Source: Petrimonas mucosa (GTDB lineage: Bacteria; Bacteroidota; Bacteroidia; Bacteroidales; Dysgonomonadaceae). Taken from it: DNA of 64,000 nt. The stretch spans positions 558,001-622,000 of the forward strand of contig NZ_LT608328.1 of NCBI RefSeq assembly GCF_900095795.1. Direction: 5' to 3'. The translations under genes were made by a program, and so were the position numbers. This document shows positions 41,630-51,801 of the stretch, one piece after another (the first letter of the stretch is position 1; each line of letters opens with the position of its first letter). The notes beneath the pieces were generated by a model. The model was not told where the DNA came from. It saw only the letters and a program-made list of their open reading frames with translations, and searched no databases.

Positions 41630-44356
41630 ATGAAACGCTATACTATCCTTGTTTTGTTGGCTGTTTGCTCCTTTTTAGGAGCATCAGCCCAGCAAAACAT
41701 TACAATTAACGTCGAAAAACAGCCGGTTACCTCTGTGTTGCAACAGATTGAGAAGCAAACGGGATACACGTTTTCATACAATCCGGAACTGTTGAGGGAC
41801 TTTCCGCCCGTAACGCTTCATGTAGGGAATATGTTGTTGCAACCTTTGCTGGAAAAGTTTTTCAGCAAGACCGGTATCCAATTTATGATCCGCGGCAATT
41901 ATGTTATTTTGAAAGAGCGTCCGAAGAACGTTACGATAAGCGGATTTATCCACGAATCAGGGTCGCGCGAAACACTTATCGGCGCCAATGTATTCGACTT
42001 GCTTTCGCAAAAAGGAGCCGTAAGCAACAATTTCGGTTTTTTCAGTCTTCCCATTCCCCCCGGAGAAGTCCGTTTAAGGGGAAGCTACGTAGGATACACA
42101 TCACAGGAGATCACATTTGTTGTAGAAAACGACACGGTTATCCATTTTTTCTTAGAGCCTACCTCTTTGCTTAAAGAAGTGGTGATAGAGGGTAGGCAAA
42201 CCGGACCACTACATAACGTAGAAACCGGAAAGATAACACTTACTACGCAAACGCTGCAGGCTTTGCCTTCTTTTTTGGGAGAAAAAGATGTGATTAAAAC
42301 CCTGCAACTTTTACCGGGTGTGGCCGCCGGGACCGAAGGTGTGGCAGGTATGTACGTGCGGGGTGGAAATTTAGATGAAAATCTCTATCTGGTGGATGGG
42401 AATCCGCTTTATCACGTGAACCACTTGGGCGGCATGTTTTCCACATTCAATCCCGAAGCGGTGAAAACCATGGATTTTTATAAAGGCAGCTTTCCTGCGC
42501 GTTATGGCGGTCGCCTTTCGTCGGTAGTAGATGTGCGTATGAATGACGGCGATATGAATAAACTTGGCGGCACGGCTTCCATCGGACTGATTTCATCGCG
42601 ATTTAATTTTCAAGGTCCACTAGTGAAGGAGAAGACTTCATTCAATGTTTCCTTTCGCCGAACATACTTGGATTTAATGGTGCGCCCTGCATTATATTTT
42701 GCGGGGAAGAAAGATGAAAAGGACAATCCCGATGATTATAATAAACCGGATGTGGGATATTATTTTTATGATTTTAATGCCAAGGTCAACCATAAATTCT
42801 CCGAGCAAAGCCGCCTTTTTTTGAGTATCTACGACGGGAAAGACAAGCTCTTTCTGAATATGGATGCCAAAAGTGAACGTTCTTACAATTTAGATCCGGA
42901 TAACAATTCTCCTGATCCGGCGTTCGACACGCACCACGAAATAAATAAGAACAAAACCAATTTTGACACCGGTTGGGGCACGCGAATGGCATCGCTCAAT
43001 TGGGCCTATGCCATGAACAATAAGTTGTTTAGCAATGCTACACTGATTTACAGCCGATACTCGTCGGATATTGTAACTAAATCGATTAGCGAAAAAGAGT
43101 TGATTATATCGGAAGAAAATTCGGACAAGATTGAGAAAGTGATCGATAAAACAAAAGACAATACCCATTACCGCTCCGGAATTCAGGACATAGGTTATCG
43201 CCTGGAGTTTGACTACACACCGGTGAGCAATCATTTTATCCGCTTCGGAACATTGTTGCTGCACCACCGGTTTCGTCCCGAACAAAGCGGAATTGTTTTG
43301 ACAACAGAAAACGATACCGAGAAGCGAAACGATACCGTTACTTTTGCCAACGAGCGTGTTTTGGTAAAGGAACTTTCGTTCTACGCTGAAGATGAAATGA
43401 TTTTGAACGAACGCATGAAAGTGAATACGGGCATACATTTTTCTGGATTCCTGGTGCAGGGAAGATCTTATGTCAGCGCACAGCCCCGCCTTTCGGCACG
43501 TTACCTGCTCGGCAACGATTGGTCGCTGAAAGTATCGTATGGCAAAATGAACCAGTATGTACATTTGTTGCAAAGCAGTAAGATAAATCTACCTAACGAC
43601 TTGTGGGTTCCCATTACGAAAAATGTAAAACCGATGGTCTCACATCAGGTTTCGGGTGGCGTTTTCGGACGTTGGCGCGGGTTTGACCTTTCGCTGGAAG
43701 GATATTACAAATCTTCCAGGAATCAGGTGGAATATAGGGAAGGTACTTCCTTGCTTTCGGGTAATCTTAATTGGGAACAGCGTATAGCGCAAGGATTAAG
43801 TAAATCGTACGGTATGGAAATGATGGCGAGCAGGATTTTCGGAAATACATCGGGATGGTTGGGCTATACGCTATCGTGGTCGAATCGTCATTTTCCGAAC
43901 GGTGAGATAAACCGCGGACTTGTCTATCCGGCGAAATACGATAACCGCCACAAAATAAACGCGGTGGTGATGCATAAATTCGGTAAAAAATTCGATGTGA
44001 GCACGTCGTGGATATATTCTACCGGTAACTGGGCTACGCTGGCAAAGCAAAAGTACATTAACGACATGGGAGAGGAAACGGATTATATTGATAAACTCAA
44101 CAATTTTAAAATGCCTTCCTATCACCGCCTCGATTTAAGTTTCAATTATTACCGCCACAAAAAGAAAGGTCGGGTGGGGATTTGGAATTTAAGTATTTAC
44201 AATGCGTATTCGCATCACAATTCGTTTATTTTAGTGCCTACTACCGAGGCCGAGTTTTTTACTCAGGAAGAGAAACAAGACAGAAGTAAACCGGTATTAA
44301 AAAGTTTGTCGATTTTCCCTTTTATCCCATCATTTTCTTACACGTATAAGTTTTGA
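41630..44356 (+). CDS. TonB-dependent outer-membrane receptor (transducer type)
   Basis: The 908-residue product has a signal peptide (to about residue 20, GASAQ) and an STN domain (NITINVEKQPVTSVLQQIEKQTGYTFSYNPELL, about 22-95) that signals to FecR. A carboxypeptidase-regulatory-like beta-sandwich follows (ISGFIHESGSRETLIGANVFDL, about 100-180), then a plug (GVAGMYVRGGNLDENLYLVDGNPLYHVNHLGGMFSTFNPEAVKTMDFYKGSFPARYGGRLSSVVDVRMNDG) and a 22-strand barrel ending in FSYTYKF. The STN plus plug arrangement fits SusC-like or FecA-like transport. The adjacent DUF4249 gene, rather than a SusD gene, suggests a substrate other than a large glycan. Confidence 0.93.
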   Translation: MKRYTILVLLAVCSFLGASAQQNITINVEKQPVTSVLQQIEKQTGYTFSYNPELLRDFPPVTLHVGNMLLQPLLEKFFSKTGIQFMIRGNYVILKERPKNVTISGFIHESGSRETLIGANVFDLLSQKGAVSNNFGFFSLPIPPGEVRLRGSYVGYTSQEITFVVENDTVIHFFLEPTSLLKEVVIEGRQTGPLHNVETGKITLTTQTLQALPSFLGEKDVIKTLQLLPGVAAGTEGVAGMYVRGGNLDENLYLVDGNPLYHVNHLGGMFSTFNPEAVKTMDFYKGSFPARYGGRLSSVVDVRMNDGDMNKLGGTASIGLISSRFNFQGPLVKEKTSFNVSFRRTYLDLMVRPALYFAGKKDEKDNPDDYNKPDVGYYFYDFNAKVNHKFSEQSRLFLSIYDGKDKLFLNMDAKSERSYNLDPDNNSPDPAFDTHHEINKNKTNFDTGWGTRMASLNWAYAMNNKLFSNATLIYSRYSSDIVTKSISEKELIISEENSDKIEKVIDKTKDNTHYRSGIQDIGYRLEFDYTPVSNHFIRFGTLLLHHRFRPEQSGIVLTTENDTEKRNDTVTFANERVLVKELSFYAEDEMILNERMKVNTGIHFSGFLVQGRSYVSAQPRLSARYLLGNDWSLKVSYGKMNQYVHLLQSSKINLPNDLWVPITKNVKPMVSHQVSGGVFGRWRGFDLSLEGYYKSSRNQVEYREGTSLLSGNLNWEQRIAQGLSKSYGMEMMASRIFGNTSGWLGYTLSWSNRHFPNGEINRGLVYPAKYDNRHKINAVVMHKFGKKFDVSTSWIYSTGNWATLAKQKYINDMGEETDYIDKLNNFKMPSYHRLDLSFNYYRHKKKGRVGIWNLSIYNAYSHHNSFILVPTTEAEFFTQEEKQDRSKPVLKSLSIFPFIPSFSYTYKF

Positions 44357-44443
44357 CCGACTGTATCGGGTGGTTCATAGGTCTCTCGACACGTGAAGAA
44401 AGTAGAAATAAATAGAAATATAAAATTCAAGACAGATTCTAAA

Positions 44444-45595
44444 ATGAAGAGAAAATATATTTCGTTTCTGATAACAACGATTCTATTGCTGTCGTGTGAG
44501 CGTATGCTTGAAGTGAATTTTTCCGATGAAAAGCCGCTTATTGTGATGAATGGAGTTGTTGAACCCGATAAGCCAATAAGCGTTGCTGTCAGCAAAAGTT
44601 TCTTGTTCACCGATACCGACAGCACTGCGCCTTATTTGAAAGATGTTTCGGTGGAATTGCACGTTAACGATACATTTGTTGAAAAACTGCAACGCTTCGC
44701 CATAGATACTGCCAAGTACCGGGCTCGAAGAGGAAATTCTTATTTCCGTTCCGAGTCACACGTTAAAGTCGGCGACCGGGTTAAGATTAAGGCTTCGGCA
44801 CCAGGCCTCGAGACCGCATGGGTGGAGACCGTTATTCCCACACCGGCTGCGATTGAAAAGGTGGATACGGCAACGTTTTTCGTACCGGCACCAGGCAACA
44901 ATACGTTCGGATTCTACTGGAATCCATACGGCGAGTATTCCTGGGACTCAGACAGCGGATGGGGGTACGGCGGATATTATATTCCAGTTCCGGAAATATT
45001 TTACGAGCCGTTTTATCGGAGGATGCGCTTGCATATTGGGGTTCGAAAACAAAAAAACGATGTGGCACATTATTTTCTTTTGAGGATCGTTGCGGAGAAC
45101 CCCGAGTACAAAGATTATCCTTTTTACTTGCCTGTCGAAACACAGGATGATCCCATTTTCGCGAGAGATCCTAAAAATCTTTTCCTCGAAAAGCTGTTCA
45201 ATAACAATTACTCCACAAATAGTTCATCCGTTTTTACGGATAACTTGTTTAAAGATAATGCCTATACGTTAAATGTCTCCACCGGAGGATTATACACGGT
45301 GAAAGTGGAACACACCAAACCGGAAAAGGAGGGGGAGAAACCGGAATATTTAAGTCACGAAGTGAAAAATCCGCCAATAGAAGTGCGGATTTACACGCTG
45401 TCTCACGATTATTATTCGTACCTGAAATCGGTTGAAAAGTGGGATTACGATAAGGAGTTCGACTTTATCTCCGAACCCAGGGTTACCTACTCCAACGTAC
45501 ACAACGGAATCGGATTTGTGGGATCCATGTCGTACATATCTGAGCGTATTCAGATACCGTCTTTTCCCGGCGGTAAGAACACAGTTCCAAGGTGA
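44444..45595 (+). CDS. DUF4249 domain lipoprotein
   Basis: The 383-residue product has a signal with lipobox LLLSC (Cys18), so it is probably surface- or periplasm-anchored. Conserved DUF4249 elements are EVNFSDEKPLIVMNGVVEPDKPISVAVSKSF, the ELHVND domain and GNSYFRSESHVKVGDRVKIKASAPGLETAWVETVIP. The C-terminus has VTYSNVHNGIGFVGSMS. DUF4249 genes commonly follow TonB receptors in Bacteroidota, and this one lies 87 bases behind the receptor. It may help capture the ligand. ATG 44444 is used rather than the GTG at 44393. Confidence 0.87.
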   Translation: MKRKYISFLITTILLLSCERMLEVNFSDEKPLIVMNGVVEPDKPISVAVSKSFLFTDTDSTAPYLKDVSVELHVNDTFVEKLQRFAIDTAKYRARRGNSYFRSESHVKVGDRVKIKASAPGLETAWVETVIPTPAAIEKVDTATFFVPAPGNNTFGFYWNPYGEYSWDSDSGWGYGGYYIPVPEIFYEPFYRRMRLHIGVRKQKNDVAHYFLLRIVAENPEYKDYPFYLPVETQDDPIFARDPKNLFLEKLFNNNYSTNSSSVFTDNLFKDNAYTLNVSTGGLYTVKVEHTKPEKEGEKPEYLSHEVKNPPIEVRIYTLSHDYYSYLKSVEKWDYDKEFDFISEPRVTYSNVHNGIGFVGSMSYISERIQIPSFPGGKNTVPR

Positions 45596-45601
45596 GCTTC
45601 T

Positions 45602-46486
45602 TCACAGAAAGAAGATACTTGCCCCGGCAATGCTGATCACTGCCCCGATCACCTGGCGGACGGTAATCTTTTCATTGAACATGATGGCCGAAGGCACAAT
45701 GATAAAAATGGGAACCAGAGCCATCAGCGTAGCGGCAATGCCGGTGTGGGTGTGCTGCACGGCAAATAGCGATAGCGCCACGCCCACGAAAGGCCCGAAA
45801 ACAGCCCCCAGGGTGATGGATTTCATGCTTGCCCGGTCTTTCACGGCCAGGGAGACCCTTCTCCACCGTTTCAGAAAAGTGACCAGCAGGAAAAAAGAGA
45901 CAAATCCGAAAATGGCCCTGATCTGCGTGGCCGCAACGGCATCGTAATCGCCCATCCCCTTCTTGCTCAACACCAGGCCGACAGCCTGCCCCAGAGCGCC
46001 GCCAAGCACATAGAAGAACCCCTTGAGCGGAATATTGAGCTTCAACTTCTTGCCGGCCACGGCAATGATGATTCCCGTGATGCTGACTACTATCCCCAAG
46101 ATACTTTTTACCGGCAATATCTCCGCCAGGAAAAGCCACCCGATAATTGCCGTTATCATCGGAGCCAGGCTCATGATCAGCTGTGAGGTGCGCGATCCGA
46201 TCAGGGTGTAGGATTTGAAGAGGAAGAGGTCGCCCAGAAAAAAACCTACCACTCCCGACAGTCCCAGCCAGAACCAGTTGTATGGCGCCGCATCTACCGG
46301 AAAGAACATCCCGCGGGTAAATAGCGTGGTGATGCCAAGAAAGAGGATTCCCAGAAAGATCCGGATGATGTTTACCGACAGCGAGCCCACCTTTGCACCC
46401 GCCTTTTGAAAGAAGAGGGCGCTCAACGTCCAGCATACGGCTGTCAGTAGCGATGCGATCTCACCGATGTGTGATTGAAACAGCAT
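45602..46486 (-). CDS. EamA/DMT family transporter
   Basis: This 294-residue inner-membrane protein has ten predicted helices in two EamA repeats (about 4-135 and 150-290). GEIASLLTAVCWTLSALFFQKAG and the second-repeat YVLGGALGQAVGLVLSKKGMG are typical. It probably exports or imports a small metabolite. It is convergent with DUF4249 (6 bases apart) and has its own TACCTTTG -7 box at 46532-46525, so it is probably independent of the trp operon despite following trpA. Confidence 0.88.
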   Translation of the reverse strand: MLFQSHIGEIASLLTAVCWTLSALFFQKAGAKVGSLSVNIIRIFLGILFLGITTLFTRGMFFPVDAAPYNWFWLGLSGVVGFFLGDLFLFKSYTLIGSRTSQLIMSLAPMITAIIGWLFLAEILPVKSILGIVVSITGIIIAVAGKKLKLNIPLKGFFYVLGGALGQAVGLVLSKKGMGDYDAVAATQIRAIFGFVSFFLLVTFLKRWRRVSLAVKDRASMKSITLGAVFGPFVGVALSLFAVQHTHTGIAATLMALVPIFIIVPSAIMFNEKITVRQVIGAVISIAGASIFFL

Positions 46487-46524
46487 GAAATTGTCTATCG
46501 GTCCTGTTTGTCCAAAAAATTATG

Positions 46525-46532
46525 CAAAGGTA
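46525..46532 (-). promoter_or_regulatory. Likely -7 box of the EamA transporter
   Basis: TACCTTTG on the minus strand fits TAnnTTTG, 39 bases before the transporter start and just past the trpA stop. Confidence 0.45.
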
Positions 46533-46554
46533 GGTGAATATGGGCAATTTCCCG

Positions 46555-47331
46555 TTATGAACCGGTAACAGATTTTTTCAATTTTTGCACTGCTGCCTCT
46601 ACCGACTCCTCCCCACCGAGCAACGAGACGAACTTGCTGCCGATGATGGCTCCCGAAGCGTGGTCACAGGCCGCGTCGAAGGTGGCCTTGTTGGATATTC
46701 CGAACCCGATGAGCCGGGGATGGCGCAGATTCATGCCGTTCACCCGCCTGAAGTATTGCAGGTTCTCTTCCCCGAAACCCGACTTTGCACCGGTGACCGA
46801 TGCCGACGATACCATGTAGATAAAGCCGCCGGTGTTTTCATCAATCAGCCGGATGCGCTCCTCCGACGTTTCCGGAGTGATCAGCATGATCATGTGAAGA
46901 CCATATTTTTCGGTACTGCCCTTGTACTCCCGCATATATTCGGCAAATGGCAGGTCGGGAATGATCAGCCCGTCGATACCGCAGCGTTGTGCCTCGGCAC
47001 AGAACCTGTCGAACCCGAACTGCAGGATGGGATTCAGATAACCCATCAGTACCAACGGGGTCTCTACCGCAGTACGGATCTGGTCGAGTTGTCTGAAAAG
47101 CACTTTCAAACTCATGCCATTCCTGAGCGCTTCTGTTCCCGATGCTTGGATGACAGGTCCGTCAGCCATCGGATCGCTGAAGGGGATACCTATCTCGATC
47201 AGGTCTACGCCATTTTTTTCGAGCGACCGGATGATCGGGACGGTGTCGTCGAGGTTGGGATATCCTGCCGTGAAATAGACGGAGAGGATGTTTTTACTCT
47301 TTTGTTGAAACAATCGATCTATTCTGTTCAT
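46555..47331 (-). CDS. trpA: Tryptophan synthase alpha chain
   Basis: The 258-residue TIM barrel cleaves indole-3-glycerol phosphate to indole and glyceraldehyde 3-phosphate. The catalytic Glu is in [20 protein letters not shown] and the Asp in [18 protein letters not shown] and GFGISN complete the active site. It is the last trp gene. Its beta partner trpB is first, six genes upstream, an unusual separation compared with trpBA neighbours in many bacteria but normal in Bacteroidota. Confidence 0.96.
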   Translation of the reverse strand: MNRIDRLFQQKSKNILSVYFTAGYPNLDDTVPIIRSLEKNGVDLIEIGIPFSDPMADGPVIQASGTEALRNGMSLKVLFRQLDQIRTAVETPLVLMGYLNPILQFGFDRFCAEAQRCGIDGLIIPDLPFAEYMREYKGSTEKYGLHMIMLITPETSEERIRLIDENTGGFIYMVSSASVTGAKSGFGEENLQYFRRVNGMNLRHPRLIGFGISNKATFDAACDHASGAIIGSKFVSLLGGEESVEAAVQKLKKSVTGS

Positions 47332-47347
47332 ATTGGATGAAGGTGAT

Positions 47348-47959
47348 TTATGATTTCAGCGTTGCAATAAAGTGTCTGATCTTTTGAAGATCCTTCTTGG
47401 CCGGAGTAATCTCGAACCGGCTGTTGATATCAATCCCGATCAGTTTCGGGTGAAGGAGAGTTTTCAATATCCCGGTGTCGTGCGGAGCAATTCCGCCGCT
47501 CAGCAAAAAGGGAGTGTCGCCGCTGTAGTCAGAGAGCAGGTTCCAGTCGAACCGCCTCCCCGAGCCGCCGTGTAGTTTGGTTTGGGTGTCGAACAGGAAG
47601 TAGTCGCACGTGTCGCGGTACTCGGTTGCCGTCTCATCGGGAAACCGGTCGCCCACAGACAACGATTTGATCACTCCTATGCCGGTTTGCCGGATCTCCT
47701 CACAAAATCGTGGGGACTCACTGCCGTGAAGCTGTACCAGCTCCAGTCCGAAAAGCGATGCCGTTTCGATGATCCGCTCTTTCGGTGCATCCACAAAGAC
47801 TCCTACCCGCCTTGCCTGTTGAGGCAGGTATGCCGGAATCTCGCTTACATAACGGGGGGATGCCGGATGGAAGATAAACCCTATCCAGTCGGCCCCGGCC
47901 CGTTCCACCCCTTGTATGTTGGCCGCATCGCGCATTCCGCAAACCTTGATCAGTCTCAT
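47348..47959 (-). CDS. trpF: Phosphoribosylanthranilate isomerase
   Basis: The 203-residue enzyme isomerises PRA to CdRP. Motifs are [12 protein letters not shown] (catalytic Cys7), [39 protein letters not shown] and [10 protein letters not shown] (catalytic Asp near FLFDTQ). It is a separate protein here, not fused to trpC. Its start overlaps the trpC stop by 4 bases (ATGA), implying coupling. Confidence 0.95.
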   Translation of the reverse strand: MRLIKVCGMRDAANIQGVERAGADWIGFIFHPASPRYVSEIPAYLPQQARRVGVFVDAPKERIIETASLFGLELVQLHGSESPRFCEEIRQTGIGVIKSLSVGDRFPDETATEYRDTCDYFLFDTQTKLHGGSGRRFDWNLLSDYSGDTPFLLSGGIAPHDTGILKTLLHPKLIGIDINSRFEITPAKKDLQKIRHFIATLKS

Positions 47960-48765
47960 CTTCCCATGCCCCCCTTTCCCGATTTTATCCCTTCGATAAA
48001 CTTTGCCAGGCCTGCTCCGGGATTGGCCTGCTTCATGAAGTTCTCCCCGATGAGGAAACCGAGGTATCCCGCCTTGCGAAGCGCCGTCACCGTTTCCGGA
48101 TTTGAGATCCCGCTTTCCGATACCCGGACGGCATCCTTTGGCAACAATCGGGCCATCTTGCTGGATTTTTCCAGATCGGTCACGAAGCTGCCGAGGTTCC
48201 GGTTGTTGACACCGATGATGTCGTTTTCAGGCGCAATATGTCCGGTCTCCCGTTCGTCGTGAAGCTCCAGCAGCACCTCCAATCCCAGCTGCTTTGCAAA
48301 CCGTGTAAGCCGGAAGCTCTCCTCTACTGTAAGTGCCGCTGCGATCAGCAGGATGGCACTGGCTCCCGCCAACCGGGCCTGCAGGATCTGATACTCATCC
48401 ACGATAAACTCCTTGCGCATCACCGGGATCGATGCCTGGGCTGCCACCTGTTGCAGGTCGTCCAGCCTGCCTCCAAAATAGGCGAGGTCGGTCAGCACCG
48501 ACAGTGCAGCAGCTCCGGCTTTCTCATACCCTCCGGTCACCTCCACCGCATCGGCATGTTGATTTATCCACCCCTTGCTCGGCGATCGGCGTTTGAACTC
48601 AGCGATGATTCCCGTATCGGATCGGAGTAAAGCCTCCTTCAGTGAGTAGACGGGTAGGGAGCAATCTGCCACCTGTCGTTCCAGGCTGGTGTATGATATA
48701 CTCCTCTTTTGCCTCTCTATTTCGTATCGCTTGTGGGCGATGATTTCATTCAAGATATCTCTCAT
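47956..48765 (-). CDS. trpC: Indole-3-glycerol phosphate synthase
   Basis: The 269-residue enzyme closes the indole ring from CdRP. The motif IIAEFKRRSPSKGWI carries the catalytic lysine; LSVLTDLAYFGG, PVMRKEFIVDEYQI, IIGVNNRNLGSF and VSESGISNPETV follow in TIM-barrel order. It overlaps trpF by 4 bases and follows trpD by 11. Confidence 0.96.
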   Translation of the reverse strand: MRDILNEIIAHKRYEIERQKRSISYTSLERQVADCSLPVYSLKEALLRSDTGIIAEFKRRSPSKGWINQHADAVEVTGGYEKAGAAALSVLTDLAYFGGRLDDLQQVAAQASIPVMRKEFIVDEYQILQARLAGASAILLIAAALTVEESFRLTRFAKQLGLEVLLELHDERETGHIAPENDIIGVNNRNLGSFVTDLEKSSKMARLLPKDAVRVSESGISNPETVTALRKAGYLGFLIGENFMKQANPGAGLAKFIEGIKSGKGGMGR

Positions 48766-48776
48766 GTGGGTTTCTC

Positions 48777-49772
48777 TTATCCGTTAACTTCGATAAACCG
48801 TTTGAGTGCATTCAACGCCTTTTTTCCGTACAACGACTCCCGTGCTATCCCGATACACTCCGCGATCGGTTTCTCCGGTTCGATGATCTGAATGGCGAAT
48901 GCGGCATTGGCTACAACCACCTCCATCTGGGCCCGCGTTGCCGTGCAGTTGAGCACCTTGTTGAAGAGGGAGACCGCCTCGTCGATTGTCTCTCCTCCAA
49001 AGATTTCAGCCTCTGTTACCCTGCTGAACCCCAGCTCTTCGGGCATGAAAAGCTGTTCGCCCCGGTTGGTGATCACCTTGAACTGCCCCGTAAGCGAAAT
49101 CTCATCGTAGCCATCCAGGCTGTGAACGATGCCGAACTTTTTACGGCTCGCCTGATAGATATAACTGTAGAGACGCGCCATCGAGAGGTCGTAAACCCCC
49201 AGCAGCTGGTACTCCGGATCTGACGGGTTGATGAGTGGGCCGAGCACGTTGAAGAAATTTCTTACACCCAGACTTTTTCTCACCGGTGCCACCGCCTTGA
49301 GTGCCGGGCTGAAGAGCGGGGCATGAAGGTAGGCGATGTTGGAATGTTCGATGCTTCTTTTCAGGATATTTATGTCGGTGGTGAATCTGATCCCCTGCCG
49401 CTCCATGGCGTTGCTCGATCCGCTGACCGATGTTGATCCGTAATTTCCGTGTTTCACAACGGGATATCCGGCGCCGGCAACCACAAAACAGGCAGATGTG
49501 GAGATGTTGAAGGTGTTTTTCCCGTCGCCCCCGGTTCCGACAATATCGATGGCCCCGTACTCTTTCAGCTCTACCGGCACCCTCATCTCCACCAGTGCCT
49601 CACGGAATCCGAGCACCTCCTCTACCGAGATGCTGCGCATCAGAAAGATTGTGATCAGGGCAGAGACCTGTGTGTCGGGCAGCTCTCCCCTTACGATGGC
49701 CATAAGCAGTTCGCGCGCTTCGTTGCGGCTCAGGTACTGGTACTCCAGTAACTTGACAAGTATATGTTTCAT
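48777..49772 (-). CDS. trpD: Anthranilate phosphoribosyltransferase
   Basis: The 331-residue enzyme adds phosphoribose to anthranilate. The glycine-rich VGTGGDGKNTFNIST, KHGNYGSTSVSGS and the FSPALKAVAPVRKSLGVRNFFNVLGPLINPS motifs define the PRPP and anthranilate sites. It is a stand-alone protein, not fused to trpG. Its start overlaps the trpG stop by 4 bases. Confidence 0.96.
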   Translation of the reverse strand: MKHILVKLLEYQYLSRNEARELLMAIVRGELPDTQVSALITIFLMRSISVEEVLGFREALVEMRVPVELKEYGAIDIVGTGGDGKNTFNISTSACFVVAGAGYPVVKHGNYGSTSVSGSSNAMERQGIRFTTDINILKRSIEHSNIAYLHAPLFSPALKAVAPVRKSLGVRNFFNVLGPLINPSDPEYQLLGVYDLSMARLYSYIYQASRKKFGIVHSLDGYDEISLTGQFKVITNRGEQLFMPEELGFSRVTEAEIFGGETIDEAVSLFNKVLNCTATRAQMEVVVANAAFAIQIIEPEKPIAECIGIARESLYGKKALNALKRFIEVNG

Positions 49773-50335
49773 TTTTCCAGGAAATTTTTTACGATTGTTG
49801 TTCCCAATGGGGTAAGGACCGATTCCGGATGGAACTGGACGCCGTGGATATCCAGGCTCTTATGTCTGATTGCCATGATCTTTCCCGACTCGTCCCGGGC
49901 CGTCACCTCCAGTTCGGATGGGAAATGGTTGTCCGATACGATCCAGGAGTGGTAGCGACCGACCTCTATCCGCTCCGGGAGTTCGTTGAAAATATAATCG
50001 GGGGCGACTATACTGATGGGGGTCTGTACGCCGTGGTGCACCAGGGGAGTGTTCTCGAGGATGGCTCCGAACGACAGACCAATCGCCTGGTGACCCAGAC
50101 AGACGCCCAGTATGCTTTTCAGATGCGCATACTGCCGGATCAGGGGCAGCAGGTCACCCGCCTCCTCCGGAATTCCCGGTCCGGGAGATAGGATAATCTT
50201 GTCGTAGTTGACCACCTCCTCCAGATCGATCTTGTCGTTCCGGATGACGTCGATATCGGTGTAGCCCAATGTGCGGACGACATGACGCAGGTTGTAGGTG
50301 AAGGAGTCGTAGTTGTCGAATATCAATATTTTCAT
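49769..50335 (-). CDS. trpG: Anthranilate synthase component II (glutamine amidotransferase)
   Basis: The 188-residue class I amidotransferase supplies ammonia to TrpE. The nucleophile is in GVCLGHQAIG, with DNYDSFTYNL at the start and GVQFHPESVLTP carrying the catalytic His and Glu. The trpE gene ends 24 bases upstream. It could also serve folate synthesis as PabA. Confidence 0.95.
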   Translation of the reverse strand: MKILIFDNYDSFTYNLRHVVRTLGYTDIDVIRNDKIDLEEVVNYDKIILSPGPGIPEEAGDLLPLIRQYAHLKSILGVCLGHQAIGLSFGAILENTPLVHHGVQTPISIVAPDYIFNELPERIEVGRYHSWIVSDNHFPSELEVTARDESGKIMAIRHKSLDIHGVQFHPESVLTPLGTTIVKNFLEK

Positions 50336-50359
50336 CTTCTTGATCTGTTCTGTTAAACG

Positions 50360-51766
50360 TCATGCATTGTTCAGCTTCCCTGCCAGGTCGATCGCCTTCT
50401 TGAGGGCTCCCAGCTTGTTGTTGACCTCCCGGAGTTCATTCTCGGGAACGCTCTGTGATACGATTCCTGCACCGGCCTGGTACCAGAGCTGGTTGTTCCG
50501 GCTCACAAAGGTGCGGATGGTGATCGCCTGATTGATATCGCCGTTGAAACCGATAAACCCGATACAGCCCCCGTATGCCCCGCGGTTGTGCTCTTCGATC
50601 TCCGAGATCAGTTGCATCGCCCTCACCTTGGGTGCTCCCGAGAGGGTCCCGGCGGGGAAGGTGTCGAAAAAGGCCTGGATGGGATGGACGCCCTCATCGA
50701 GCGTTCCGCTTACACGTGAGACCAGGTGGATGACGTGCGAGTAATACTGCACCTGCCGGTAAAAATCGAGCTTGACCCTTTGGGCGTTCCGGCTCAGGTC
50801 GTTCCGGGCCAGGTCGACCAGCATCACGTGTTCGGCATTCTCTTTGGGGTCGTTTTTGAGGCGTTCGGTCGCCCGGGCATCCTCCTGAATGTTCCCTGTA
50901 CGTTTGGCCGTTCCGGCAATCGGATCGATGCTGATTGTCCTGCCGGTAATCCGGCAATGGGTCTCGGGCGACGAGCCGAAGATGCGGAAGCCGCCAAAGT
51001 CGAAGTAGAAGAGATAGGGTGAGGGATTGATGGTACGCAAGGCGCGGTAAACCTTGAAATCATCGCCCGAGAACTCCTGCACGAAACGGCGGGAGAGAAC
51101 GATCTGGAACAGATCGCCCCGATAACAGTGATCGATCCCCTGCCTTACATGCTCTATGAACTGCTCGTCGGTAATGGGACTCGATTCCCGGCCGTGGATA
51201 AAGAAGTCGTACGATGCGAAATTCCTGGCATTGATCCGGTTCTCCAGTATATGGAGGGAGCTCTCTTCGCCATCGGAAAGCAGTTCGATCAGCAGCAGTT
51301 CGTCGCTCTGGTGGTTGAAGACCATCAGGTATTTGTAGAGGATATACCTCATATCGGGTGCGTCGTTGCGCTCCTCGGTACTCTCCTTGATGTTGATCCC
51401 CTCGGTATACTTCACACAGTTGAAGGTGGTATAGCCGAAAAGTCCCGTTAGGGATGCATTGTCGCCCTGGATCCGGAAATTGCTGATAAAGCTGCTCAAT
51501 GCCGCTGATATGGTAACCTCTTCCGATATACGGGTATTGACGGTTCTGCCGTCGGGATAGCTTTCGATACACTCGCCCCGGTTAATGTCGATGCAGGCAA
51601 TCGGTTTCAGTCCGATATAGGATGTGCTGTTCTCGTTGGCGTGATAATCGGAGCTTTCGAGCAGAGCCGACTGGGGAAAGGCGTCACGGACCTTCAGGTA
51701 GAGGCTTACCGGCGTATGGAGGTCGCCCATCACCTTTTTGCAGTTCGTTGTATAAGCGTATGACAT
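50360..51766 (-). CDS. trpE: Anthranilate synthase component I
   Basis: The 468-residue catalytic subunit turns chorismate into anthranilate. The LLESS motif near residue 35 is part of the tryptophan feedback-inhibition site. The chorismate-binding half has RFVQEFSGDDFKVYRALRTINPSPYLFYFDFGGFRIFGSSPE and DPIAGTAKRTG. It is followed by GTLSGAPKVRAMQLI and EHNRGAYGGCIGFIGF. ATG 51766 is chosen; a GTG at 51805 overlaps the trpB stop but adds 13 lysine-rich residues. Confidence 0.96.
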   Translation of the reverse strand: MSYAYTTNCKKVMGDLHTPVSLYLKVRDAFPQSALLESSDYHANENSTSYIGLKPIACIDINRGECIESYPDGRTVNTRISEEVTISAALSSFISNFRIQGDNASLTGLFGYTTFNCVKYTEGINIKESTEERNDAPDMRYILYKYLMVFNHQSDELLLIELLSDGEESSLHILENRINARNFASYDFFIHGRESSPITDEQFIEHVRQGIDHCYRGDLFQIVLSRRFVQEFSGDDFKVYRALRTINPSPYLFYFDFGGFRIFGSSPETHCRITGRTISIDPIAGTAKRTGNIQEDARATERLKNDPKENAEHVMLVDLARNDLSRNAQRVKLDFYRQVQYYSHVIHLVSRVSGTLDEGVHPIQAFFDTFPAGTLSGAPKVRAMQLISEIEEHNRGAYGGCIGFIGFNGDINQAITIRTFVSRNNQLWYQAGAGIVSQSVPENELREVNNKLGALKKAIDLAGKLNNA

Positions 51767-51801
51767 GGCTGTTGTTTTTTTCAATTTTAATCCTTCTTCA
51801 C

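Noticed and set aside
45672-46436. A 254-codon minus-strand frame overlapping the EamA transporter in another frame
   Set aside because: Its translation is Gly/Arg/His-rich with no hydrophobic pattern, whereas the overlapping frame encodes a clear ten-helix transporter.
46585-47340. A 251-codon plus-strand frame opposite trpA
   Set aside because: Antisense to conserved trpA, with a low-complexity, domain-free translation.
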